DNA of 64,000 nt from an uncultured Aquimarina sp. Lineage in GTDB: Bacteria; Bacteroidota; Bacteroidia; Flavobacteriales; Flavobacteriaceae. A program made the position numbers and the translations under genes. The DNA is taken from assembly GCA_947498815.1 (NCBI GenBank), contig CANMLU010000001.1, forward strand, positions 124,001 through 188,000, in the 5' to 3' direction. Positions within the stretch are counted from its first letter, which is position 1. Each line of letters begins with the position of its first letter. The notes below the pieces were generated by a model. The model saw nothing but the letters and a program-made list of their open reading frames with translations, ran no database searches and was not told where the DNA came from. Positions 17,197-25,371 of this stretch are shown here, one piece after another.

Positions 17197-19596
17197 ATGA
17201 AAAGATTCACTTTTACTTTGGTGTTTCTTTTAGGGCTATTCAATTTGTCAGCGCAAGATTGCGATAAAACACTTACCGGAAAGGTAATCGATTTTCATGA
17301 CGGAGTACCTCTAGAAGGAGCTACAATAACTTATAATAGTACAACTATACAAACAGATGCCGAAGGAAAGTATTTGATTACTGGGTTGTGCGGTACATCG
17401 TATGCATTTACGATATCGCATGTAGATTGTAATTCTCAAGTGGTTACTCTTGATATAAACCAAATATCAACAAGAGATTTTTATTTGGAACATCATTTAA
17501 ATGAACTGCAAGAGGTTAAAGTATCGGGAGCAAAGTCCAATAAAACTTCTTCTGCTCAGGAAGAAACCATCGGTGAGAATATACTTGAAAAATATAGCAG
17601 CGCTTCACTAGGGGATGCATTACGTGAAATTACAGGTGTTTCGTCTTTAAATACGGGATCTACTATTGTAAAACCAATAATTCAAGGATTAAACGGAAGT
17701 CGGGTTTTAATTATGAATAACGGGGTTAGGATGCAAGATATGGAATGGGGAGATGAACACGCTCCCAATGTAGATATTAATACCGCCGGTTATGTTACAG
17801 TAGTAAAAGGAGCAGCCGCCTTGCGCTATGGAGGTGATGCAATAGGAGGAGTAATTGTAATGGAGCCCAGTAAAGCCCCGGCAAAAGACACCATTATGGG
17901 GAAAACAGTGGTTACGGGAGCATCTAATGGTAGAGGAGGCTCTATTAGTTCTGAAATTATAAAAGGCTACAAAAGTGGTTGGTTTATAAAAGGACAAGGT
18001 ACCCTAAAGCGTTTTGGAGATGTTGAAGCACCAGACTATATCCTTTCTAATACTGGAGTTTTTGAAAAAGGAGCCTCTTTGGCATTTGGAGTAAATAAAT
18101 TTACATACGGTTGGGATGCTTTTTATTCTTTTTATGATAATGAAATTGGAGTATTGGCGGCTTCTCATATTGGTAATGTGGACGATCTTATAGAATCTAT
18201 CAATAGCAGAGAACCTTCAATTATAAGAGATTTTACATATGATATTGATAATCCGAAACAAGAGGTAACACATCATTTAGGGAGACTACGATATTTCAAA
18301 AGATTCGAAAAATTAGGGAAATGGACTACGCAATACGATTTTCAACTCAATCAAAGGTTCGAGTTTGATATTAGAAGAACTCAAGAACGAAGTGAAATCC
18401 CTAGTATTGATTTAGAGCTGACTACACATACCTTAACTTCAGATTTTGAGTTTGATTCAAAACCAAATTACAAATTTACAACTGGGATATTAGTAAGATA
18501 TCAAGAAAACTTTGCAGACCCTCTTACAGGTGTACGAAGGTTGATCCCAGATTATGATAAGTATGATGCCGGAGCATTTATAACAGGAGAGTATGATCTA
18601 AATGATAATGTAATACTAGATGCAGGTGTGCGATATGACTTTAACCGAATAGATGCGCAAAAATTTTACCTCAATGGACGATGGGAAGATAGAGGTTACG
18701 AACAAGATTTTTCGGATATTGTTGTTGACAGGAATGTTACGGGATCTCAATTATTAACCAAGCCTGTTTTTGATTATCACAACATTTCTGGTACAACTGG
18801 GGTTCAATATACGTTTAAAGATGAGTATCAATTTCGTGCAAATTATGCCCTATCACAAAGAGCCCCTAACCCTTCAGAACTATTTAGTGACGGTCTGCAT
18901 CACTCTGCTGCCAGAATAGAACTGGGAGATTTAAGAATTGACCAGGAAACTTCGCATAAATTGTCGTTGTCAATTATAAAGAACAATAAAAAATGGGGAT
19001 GGGAGATTGCACCATATGCCAATTTTATAAAGGATTATATTCTTCTTGAACCGGTGGATACCGAGTTAACTATTAGAGGAGCATTTCCGGTATGGGAGTA
19101 TAGACAAACCGATGCTCGACTCCTTGGTATAGATACAAAGGTATATGCAAATTGGCATTCAAATTGGAGAACAGACCATAACTTTTCTTTAATCAAAGGT
19201 CACGAAACAGATGATGAGAGGGCTTTAATTAATATGCCTGCCCCTAATTTTAATAACAAGATCACTTTTGCTAAACCAGATTGGTATGACTTTGCGATTT
19301 CACTAGAAAGTCAATATCATTTTAGACAGAATGAGTTTCCTTCCAATATCACAGTATTTTCGCCCGATGCAGGAGAAAATGTAGTGTTGGAGGTAAACAC
19401 CCCACCAGACGCATATCATTTACTTCATTTGGATACAGGTATGAAGTTTAAGATCGGGACTATTAGCACATTAAATCTAGGATTAACTATAAATAACATA
19501 GCAAACACAGCATACAGAAATTACTTAAATCGTCAACGATATTTTGCAGACGATTTAGGAAGAAACTTTTTATTACGATTATCAATTAACTATTAA
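17197..19596 (+). CDS. TonB-dependent outer membrane receptor with carboxypeptidase-like N-domain
   Basis: Imports a substrate across the outer membrane using TonB energy. The signal peptide MKRFTFTLVFLLGLFNLSAQ is followed by a CarbopepD_reg-like domain (about 25-95, GKVIDFHDGVPLEGATI), the plug (about 120-230, with GSRVLIMNNGVRMQD) and a 22-strand-type barrel ending in aromatic LLRLSINY. The stretch RAPNPSELFSDGLHHSAAR resembles the pattern I know from ZnuD-like metal receptors, so zinc or another metal is a plausible substrate. It is flanked by a small Cys/His protein and a lipoprotein. No SusD partner is present. Confidence 0.9.
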   Translation: MKRFTFTLVFLLGLFNLSAQDCDKTLTGKVIDFHDGVPLEGATITYNSTTIQTDAEGKYLITGLCGTSYAFTISHVDCNSQVVTLDINQISTRDFYLEHHLNELQEVKVSGAKSNKTSSAQEETIGENILEKYSSASLGDALREITGVSSLNTGSTIVKPIIQGLNGSRVLIMNNGVRMQDMEWGDEHAPNVDINTAGYVTVVKGAAALRYGGDAIGGVIVMEPSKAPAKDTIMGKTVVTGASNGRGGSISSEIIKGYKSGWFIKGQGTLKRFGDVEAPDYILSNTGVFEKGASLAFGVNKFTYGWDAFYSFYDNEIGVLAASHIGNVDDLIESINSREPSIIRDFTYDIDNPKQEVTHHLGRLRYFKRFEKLGKWTTQYDFQLNQRFEFDIRRTQERSEIPSIDLELTTHTLTSDFEFDSKPNYKFTTGILVRYQENFADPLTGVRRLIPDYDKYDAGAFITGEYDLNDNVILDAGVRYDFNRIDAQKFYLNGRWEDRGYEQDFSDIVVDRNVTGSQLLTKPVFDYHNISGTTGVQYTFKDEYQFRANYALSQRAPNPSELFSDGLHHSAARIELGDLRIDQETSHKLSLSIIKNNKKWGWEIAPYANFIKDYILLEPVDTELTIRGAFPVWEYRQTDARLLGIDTKVYANWHSNWRTDHNFSLIKGHETDDERALINMPAPNFNNKITFAKPDWYDFAISLESQYHFRQNEFPSNITVFSPDAGENVVLEVNTPPDAYHLLHLDTGMKFKIGTISTLNLGLTINNIANTAYRNYLNRQRYFADDLGRNFLLRLSINY

Positions 19597-19609
19597 ATTT
19601 TTTAAAATT

Positions 19610-20203
19610 ATGAACTTACACAAATTATTAGCAATGCTTCTTGTAGGAGCTCTTTTCTTAACTTCTTGCTCAGATGATGATGATTCTATGCCTGTTAACG
19701 ACGAAGAACTTATTACAACAATGCTAGTCACTCTTGTCGATGGAGCCGATACAGTTACTCTTCGTTTTTATGATGAAGATGGAGCAGATGGCCCTACCGA
19801 ACCTGTTTCAGAAATAGTGGGTACGCTTAAAACAAGCACTACCTACAATGGATCTATAAGCATTCTAAACGAATCTGAAGACCCAGCCGAAAATGTGAAT
19901 GAAGAAATAGAAGGAGAAGCAGATGAGCATCAATTCTTCTATTTAACTAACGATTTTGGGATCACCATAGAATATACAGATCAAGAATGTGATTATAACG
20001 AAGATCCTTGTGAAGGAAGCAATACTCTTCCTGTTGGAATAACCTTTACCTTGACTACGACAGATGCAACAGGTAAAGGAGAGCTGAGAGTTGTGCTGAG
20101 GCACGAGCTGGATAAAGATGCTCAAGGAGTTGCAGATGGAGATATTACGAATGCTGGAGGTAGTCCTGATATCGATTGGACATTCGATATAGATGTTGAG
20201 TAA
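19610..20203 (+). CDS. Surface lipoprotein paired with the TonB receptor
   Basis: 197 residues with the signal peptide MNLHKLLAMLLVGALFLTSC, lipidated Cys20, and an acidic SDDDD stretch directly after it. That stretch resembles the lipoprotein export signal of flavobacteria, so surface exposure is expected. The rest is beta-rich and very acidic, ending DITNAGGSPDIDWTFDIDVE. Similar receptor-linked lipoproteins carry the uninformative database name 'type 1 periplasmic binding fold superfamily protein'. The gene lies 13 bp after the TonB receptor, so it is probably the substrate-binding partner of that receptor. Confidence 0.8.
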   Translation: MNLHKLLAMLLVGALFLTSCSDDDDSMPVNDEELITTMLVTLVDGADTVTLRFYDEDGADGPTEPVSEIVGTLKTSTTYNGSISILNESEDPAENVNEEIEGEADEHQFFYLTNDFGITIEYTDQECDYNEDPCEGSNTLPVGITFTLTTTDATGKGELRVVLRHELDKDAQGVADGDITNAGGSPDIDWTFDIDVE

Positions 20204-20229
20204 AAGGTCAAAGTATAATAAATAATAAG

Positions 20230-20333
20230 TTGAAACAATTTTGATTATATGTTATAAGTTGAGTTTGGTGTATTCGTACATATGATTTGTTTCAATCTAG
20301 GATCCTTGTAGAGTAGTTACTACAAGGATTCTT
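20230..20333 (+). ncRNA. Candidate structured RNA element A
   Basis: TTGAAAC (20230-20236) can pair with GTTTCAA (20289-20295) and enclose about 52 nt that include ATAAGTTGAGTTTG. A second hairpin follows: ATCCTTGTAG (20302-20311), loop AGTAGTTA, CTACAAGGAT (20320-20329), then a T-rich tail. The second hairpin looks like a terminator. It starts 27 bp after the lipoprotein stop codon, so it could be a processed 3' UTR. The same architecture, with the identical loop on an unrelated stem, recurs at 20615. RNA function is inferred. Confidence 0.4.
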
Positions 20334-20614
20334 TTCCTGTGAAATATAGAGGAAATGGCATAAATTTTGATGAATTAACATTATCATAATACGTTCATCA
20401 TTGATTTTGGTAAAAATGTACTGAGAATATGCTATTAAAATACTGAAATTTCCCCGAAAAATGAGGTGTAAATTGATTTTCAGTGAGTTAATATCAAAGG
20501 TTTTATCAGGATGTTATGACATTATTAAATATTGTTTATCATACAAAAAACCGTATAATATTTGGCCAATAGCGCTTATATTCGCGGCATAAAATTGATC
20601 TAAAAACAAAACAA

Positions 20615-20715
20615 TTGAAACAATCATAATTAGTATAAGTTGAGTTTGTGTTAAATACTACTACTAAAGTTTCAATTCAGACCCCTGGGAGTAGTTACCC
20701 GGGGGTTGTTTTTTT
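20615..20715 (+). ncRNA. Candidate structured RNA element B
   Basis: TTGAAAC (20615-20621) pairs with GTTTCAA (20669-20675) around 47 nt that contain the same ATAAGTTGAGTTTG as element A. The second hairpin is ACCCCTGGG (20681-20689), loop AGTAGTTA, CCCGGGGGT (20698-20706), followed by a T7 run. The loop is identical to that of element A while every stem position is rebuilt, which suggests selection on structure plus loop. Its 3' part is copied exactly at 32266-32342. Confidence 0.42.
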
Positions 20716-20717
20716 AA
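20641..20717 (+). repeat. Exact 77-bp repeat, copy 1
   Basis: All 77 bases are identical to 32266-32342. This copy is the 3' part of RNA element B, including its terminator-like hairpin. Confidence 0.9.
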
Positions 20718-21081
20718 GCACATGATTGTAAGGTGTTTGACTGTTTTTGAGTGCGGTTTTTATTGTATTTTACCACATTTCCATGCTCCAAAACCGTACT
20801 CCAAAACACCCTTTATAACTTAAGAAAAAACTAGAAAACCTTATATTAAAACTGCGCTTTTACAAATGAGATTAAACAAGTATTTTTAATTATTCATTTT
20901 TAGAGTTTATAGCAGGATCCTTTTTCCTTCAGAAAAATACATTTCACGTTCTGGATTAAGAATATTTAAAAGGGATTACTACTAGGGAGAGTCTTAACAA
21001 ATTTATAAGATTGACTCTGGAAAACGCTCACAAAGTTAATTGTTAAAATTTAGTTACATTTAGACTTCCAAATTGTAGTAT

Positions 21082-23871
21082 ATGAGGCTTTTAATTTCTG
21101 TTTCCGTTTTGTTTATGTTCACTTCTTTTTATGGTCAAAACTCCTCGAAAATAGATTCTTTAATAAAGTTATCCAAATATGATGAGGCACTTCAATTAGC
21201 ATCTCAAAACCTTAAGATCGTAAAGAAAAAATCTTCACCTTTACAATTGGGAAACGCGCAAAGTGAGATTGCTAATATTTACTTTAAGAAAGGTAATTAT
21301 GATTCAACCTACTACTATGCAAAAAAGGCACTTGAACTTGGACTAAAACATGAAATGCCAGAAGTTATCACCGCAGCATATCTTCCGATTGGAAATATAC
21401 ATTATTCCAAATTTGAAGACCTGGAGGCCATAGCTACCTATCAAAAAATAGACTCTATCTCTCAATATAGGGGAGTAAAGAATAAGAATGTGCTTAGAGC
21501 TATGTTGAATCTGGGAGAAGTGCTACTACGAACCTATAGTGTTCAAGATACTTCGTATATATCAAAAGCAGAAGGATATTTTAGAAGGACCGTAAAAATG
21601 GCCAAGGAAATTAATGAGGAATATTATGAAAATTATGCGTATTTATTAATAGGCAATATATATGGTCAACGAGCAGAGTATAAAAAAGCAATGCCATATT
21701 ATGAGAAAAGTATTATTTATTTTAAGAATAATGGATTTGTTGAAGATTTAGCGAGAATTTATTGGTCATTGGGAATCATTTATACTGATCTCAAACAATA
21801 CGATAAAGCTGATGCATATTATAGATTAAGGATAAAAATCCTTACAGAAACTGGAGAAAGCCGGAATATTGCAGCTGCTAAAAGAAGTTATGGAGGCTTT
21901 TTGCGTAGAACTGGAAATTATGAAAAAGCCATACCCTACTTTTTGGATGCGCATAATTATTATAAAACTTCCGATAAACTTGGTATTTTAAATGGGACTA
22001 CTTTTAGCCTGGCGGAATCCTATTTTAAAACAGAGGATTTTAAAAATTCTTCAAAATTCTATAGACTAACAATTGACTATATGGATTCTCTTGAAACAAG
22101 AAAACAAAGAGATTTATCGCTAAGTCTTGAAAAGAAATATCAAACCGAAAAGAAAGAACAGGAAATAGCACTCTTAGAGGCTGAAAAGGAAACCATAGAA
22201 ATTCAAAAATCCAATCAACGAAATTTATTTATAGCAGGTTTTGGAGTATTTTCGATAGCCGGAATCTTCTTGTTTTTGGCATTACGTAACCGACAAAAAA
22301 CGAACAAAAAACTCAAAGAATTAGATGCTGCAAAATCAAGATTTTTTGAAAATATATCCCATGAATTTAGAACACCTTTATCCTTGATTAATGGTCCAAT
22401 AGAAGAACAATTAAAAAGAGAAGGCCTGGATCAACAAGAAAAGCGTAATCTTAGTATTGCAAAGAATAATTCCAAACGCTTACTGACCTTGGTAGATCAA
22501 ATTTTGGATCTCTCCAAATTAGAATCAGATCATTATAAATTACAAGTTCAAGAGTTGGATGTGTCCGAATTCTTGAAGGCAACTTTATCTTCTTTTGAAT
22601 ATCAGGCAGAAATAAAAAATCAAGAATTAATTGCTAATATAGATTTAGATAATAAGCACTATTGGTTTGATCGTGATGTACTTGAGAAAATTATTAATAA
22701 TTTATTGAGTAATGCCATAAAATATACTCCCGAAGGAGATAAAATTTGGATATCAGTTCAAAAGCAAAATTCGTCACTTCATCTGGAAGTTAAAAATACA
22801 GGAACTGCTTTGACAAAAGGGGAACTCACCCATATTTTCAGTAGATTTTATAGAGCTCATGAGGATGCTTCGGGGACCGGTATAGGACTAGCCTTAACAA
22901 AAGAACTGGTAGAATTGCATAAAGGTTCAATAAACGCCTCAAGTGATAACGATGTTACTAGTTTTCTGGTTACAATTCCTTTGGAAGAAAAAGCATATGA
23001 CACTGATGAAAAGAAATTTCGAGAAGCTACATCCGTTAATTTTTCAAAACCTGAAACAAAAGTGCCTGATACGATTTCAAATGAAGCAATTACAGATGAT
23101 ATAGTAGGAGAAGGAGAAGATGATCCAATTTTATTGATAGTAGACGATAATGCCGAGCTAAGAGAATATCTTTCATCCTTATTTTCTAGAGACTTTACAA
23201 TCAAAACTGCAAAAGATGGCAGGGAAGGATTTGATAAAGCAATAGCGTATGTACCCGACGTAATTATAACCGATTTGATGATGCCCAATGAAGATGGCTT
23301 ACAATTCACGCAAAAAAGTAAAACACATCAAACTACATCACATATTCCTATAATGATGCTTACTGCCAAAGCAGGTGATGAGGATAAATTAATAGGTATT
23401 GAGATTGGGGCAGATGCCTATGTAACTAAACCATTCAATACAGAAATTCTGAAAGCCAGAGTAAATAACCTATTAGATTCTCGTAAAAAACTTCAGGAAC
23501 GTTTTAGTCAGGAAGTTATACTCACTCCAAAAGAAATTTCTGTTAATTCGTATGATGAACAGTTTTTAAATCATTTACAAGAAGTAATGGATACAAACCT
23601 GGTTGAAAGTGATTTTAGTGCCGAAAATTTTGCTACGGCTCTGGGGATGAGTAGAATGCAATTACACCGTAAACTGAAAGCCCTTACAGGATTATCTACT
23701 ACAGAATTTATAAGAAGCCAACGACTAAAATTGGCAGCAAAATTACTTAAAAAATCAGATATTAATATCTCACAGGTTGGATATGCTGTAGGATTTAATA
23801 ACCATTCTTATTTTACCAAATGTTTTAAAGAACAATTCGGGATGTCTCCGTCTGATTTTGCCAAATCATAG
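21082..23871 (+). CDS. Hybrid two-component regulator: TPR sensor, histidine kinase, receiver, AraC output
   Basis: One-piece signalling protein of the Bacteroidota hybrid type, 929 residues. Order: signal peptide (MRLLISVSVLFMFTSFYG), about six tetratricopeptide repeats forming a periplasmic sensor (about 40-340), a coiled stretch, one membrane segment (LFIAGFGVFSIAGIFLFLAL, about 376-395), HisKA with phospho-acceptor H in ENISHEFRTPLSLI, HATPase with NNLLSNAIKYTP and GTGIGLAL, a receiver with phospho-acceptor D in DVIITDLMMPNEDG and KPF, and a C-terminal AraC helix-turn-helix (GFNNHSYFTKCFKEQFG). It uses TPRs instead of the beta-propeller sensor of polysaccharide-locus regulators. It probably controls the secreted-protein array that follows. 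Confidence 0.93.
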   Translation: MRLLISVSVLFMFTSFYGQNSSKIDSLIKLSKYDEALQLASQNLKIVKKKSSPLQLGNAQSEIANIYFKKGNYDSTYYYAKKALELGLKHEMPEVITAAYLPIGNIHYSKFEDLEAIATYQKIDSISQYRGVKNKNVLRAMLNLGEVLLRTYSVQDTSYISKAEGYFRRTVKMAKEINEEYYENYAYLLIGNIYGQRAEYKKAMPYYEKSIIYFKNNGFVEDLARIYWSLGIIYTDLKQYDKADAYYRLRIKILTETGESRNIAAAKRSYGGFLRRTGNYEKAIPYFLDAHNYYKTSDKLGILNGTTFSLAESYFKTEDFKNSSKFYRLTIDYMDSLETRKQRDLSLSLEKKYQTEKKEQEIALLEAEKETIEIQKSNQRNLFIAGFGVFSIAGIFLFLALRNRQKTNKKLKELDAAKSRFFENISHEFRTPLSLINGPIEEQLKREGLDQQEKRNLSIAKNNSKRLLTLVDQILDLSKLESDHYKLQVQELDVSEFLKATLSSFEYQAEIKNQELIANIDLDNKHYWFDRDVLEKIINNLLSNAIKYTPEGDKIWISVQKQNSSLHLEVKNTGTALTKGELTHIFSRFYRAHEDASGTGIGLALTKELVELHKGSINASSDNDVTSFLVTIPLEEKAYDTDEKKFREATSVNFSKPETKVPDTISNEAITDDIVGEGEDDPILLIVDDNAELREYLSSLFSRDFTIKTAKDGREGFDKAIAYVPDVIITDLMMPNEDGLQFTQKSKTHQTTSHIPIMMLTAKAGDEDKLIGIEIGADAYVTKPFNTEILKARVNNLLDSRKKLQERFSQEVILTPKEISVNSYDEQFLNHLQEVMDTNLVESDFSAENFATALGMSRMQLHRKLKALTGLSTTEFIRSQRLKLAAKLLKKSDINISQVGYAVGFNNHSYFTKCFKEQFGMSPSDFAKS

Positions 23872-24015
23872 AACTGTCTAAGGGCAAGACTACAAGGCGC
23901 AAGTTGGAAAACAGTTTTGATTTCGAGGCAGGCCTTGGAGTATTTAAATCTCGATCATCAAGTAATTTCCAGATAGATGTTTTCTATTTCTGCAGTTAAA
24001 AACCTCTTTATTCAC

Positions 24016-24034
24016 AGGGGATTTACCCCTTTTT
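24016..24034 (+). terminator. Weak terminator after the hybrid regulator
   Basis: AGGGG, a five-base loop, CCCCT, then TTTT. It lies 145 bp after the regulator stop codon. Confidence 0.45.
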
Positions 24035-24042
24035 GTTAGCCT

Positions 24043-24069
24043 GTTACATATGTTACAGGCTTTGTTACA
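24043..24069 (+). promoter_or_regulatory. Three GTTACA direct repeats, candidate activator site
   Basis: GTTACA occurs at 24043-24048, 24052-24057 and 24064-24069. The block lies 31-57 bases upstream of the TAGCTTTG box at 24100, where an AraC-type activator would be expected to bind, and next to the gene for such a regulator. That this regulator binds here is inference. Confidence 0.4.
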
Positions 24070-24099
24070 TTTCTGCTAATCCTTTCTGTTTTGCAACTA

Positions 24100-24107
24100 T
24101 AGCTTTG
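24100..24107 (+). promoter_or_regulatory. Probable -7 box of the secreted-protein array
   Basis: TAGCTTTG fits TAnnTTTG. The -33 position holds no TTTG, which is typical of an activator-dependent promoter. The first small gene starts 45 bases downstream. Confidence 0.45.
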
Positions 24108-24151
24108 TTGTAAATAATTAAAGTTAGTCCCTCTCTTTATTATATGTTTTA

Positions 24152-24307
24152 ATGAAAAAAAAGCCTTTCGTACTAAAAGGAGATATTCCTAAAATGCCGA
24201 GCAATGAAATTTATCTAAATGTAAATGCGCTGGAGAAAGGTAATTATGAATTGAGAATAATAAACAGAAATAAACTCATAAAAAAAACAACGTTTAAGAA
24301 AAAATGA
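24152..24307 (+). CDS. 51-residue protein resembling the tail of a T9SS sorting domain
   Basis: The frame encodes MKKKPFVLKGDIPKMPSNEI followed by YLNVNALEKGNYELRIIN and a lysine-rich end (KLIKKTTFKKK). It has no signal peptide. The pattern 'L-x-x-G-x-Y-x-L-x-I-x-x-x-x-K-x-I-K-K' is the same as the last strands of type A sorting domains of T9SS cargo, here without any cargo. Its stop overlaps an ATG of the next frame (ATGA at 24304). It is the first gene after the candidate promoter. I believe similar short proteins exist in other Flavobacteriaceae, but could not check; function unknown. Confidence 0.5.
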   Translation: MKKKPFVLKGDIPKMPSNEIYLNVNALEKGNYELRIINRNKLIKKTTFKKK

Positions 24308-24339
24308 ATGAGTTAGATAAACCAGATAATATAAAGATT

Positions 24340-25341
24340 ATGGAACAACTTAAATCAATTTTTAGAATTTTTCTTTTAATCATATCAACACTTACATGGT
24401 CTTGCGATTCAGATGATTCAGATAGTGGAACTGATCCTGATGAAAGTTTTAGCATAGCGTTTACAGAGCATACCGAAGAAGACCAGATGGGTGACTTTGC
24501 CGAAAATGCCATGGTAGAATTTATGGGTAAAGTATGGTCGGTTGGAGGGTATAATGTATACAACGGAACCGATCGTTCTAGCGATGTTTGGAATAGTGAT
24601 AACGGTATTAATTGGCGATCGGTAACTAGCAATCAATTTGATGGCAGGGTGGGACATACACTCACGGTATTTGATAATAAAATATGGCTCATCGGTGGCG
24701 TAAATAATAGCGGAACTTTCTTAAGCGACATTTGGAGTTCTACAGACGGGGAAAACTGGACCTTGGTAACCGATACACCTGAGTATTTGGATGCAGCATA
24801 TCATGAGATGGTGGTATTTAACAATAGATTATATCTAATCGAAGACGGTGCTGATGGAAATGTTGTTGTGTGGTCTTCGTCTGATGGTTCTTCTTGGGTT
24901 GAAGAAACTAACAATGCTTTTTCTTCCAGAGAAAAATTCGAAGCGGTAGTTTTCAATAATGAATTATATGTGTTAGGAGGAAAAAATATCGGGAATATTT
25001 ACAACGAAATATGGAGAAGTACAGATGGTGTAAACTGGTCTCGTGTTACTACTAATGGTGTTTTTACACCAAGATATGTGCATAGCGCTACAGTTTATAA
25101 TAACAAAGTTTGGGTAACCGGAGGATTTGGTATCGCTGGCCCTGAAGGTAATTTATGGTACTCTGAAGATATGGTCAATTGGTTTGAATATACCCCCATA
25201 GCATCAAGTATAGGGTTGTTTGACCACGTCGCATTAAATTATTCGGGAGAAATATATCTGTTTGGTGGGTACGAAGGTACGGCAGGAGGACCGTTTCCTA
25301 TGGTTGGTAAAATCAGAAGTTTAAAAGAAGTTATTCCTTAA
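24340..25341 (+). CDS. Kelch-type beta-propeller lipoprotein (first of three)
   Basis: From the ATG at 24340 the protein begins MEQLKSIFRIFLLIISTLTW followed by Cys21 and the acidic DSDDSDSG, a lipoprotein signal with a likely surface-export tag. The body is five or six kelch-like blades with the recurring pattern 'VFDNKIWLIGG ... DIWSSTDGENWT'. Such propellers bind ligands or partner proteins. The frame could start at 24304, where ATGA overlaps the stop of the upstream small gene, but that adds an acidic n-region unfavourable for a signal peptide. It is related to the proteins at 28006 and 30830. Confidence 0.82.
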   Translation: MEQLKSIFRIFLLIISTLTWSCDSDDSDSGTDPDESFSIAFTEHTEEDQMGDFAENAMVEFMGKVWSVGGYNVYNGTDRSSDVWNSDNGINWRSVTSNQFDGRVGHTLTVFDNKIWLIGGVNNSGTFLSDIWSSTDGENWTLVTDTPEYLDAAYHEMVVFNNRLYLIEDGADGNVVVWSSSDGSSWVEETNNAFSSREKFEAVVFNNELYVLGGKNIGNIYNEIWRSTDGVNWSRVTTNGVFTPRYVHSATVYNNKVWVTGGFGIAGPEGNLWYSEDMVNWFEYTPIASSIGLFDHVALNYSGEIYLFGGYEGTAGGPFPMVGKIRSLKEVIP

Positions 25342-25371
25342 AAATACAACTCATAAATAATTAGCAAACTA

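Larger units (their letters stand above)
20204..21081. other. 878-bp intergenic region with two related RNA hairpin elements
   Basis: No convincing protein gene is seen in either strand. It holds two related structured elements (20230-20333 and 20615-20715), described separately. Between them (20334-20614) the sequence is A/T-rich with a possible promoter-like stretch near 20576-20584. After them (20718-21081) I see nothing specific except a weak TACATTTA box at 21055-21062 just before the regulator gene. Confidence 0.6.

Noticed and set aside
22857-23309. 150-codon minus-strand frame within the hybrid regulator
   Set aside because: Shadow of the receiver and ATPase coding sequence; no start signals and no plausible protein.
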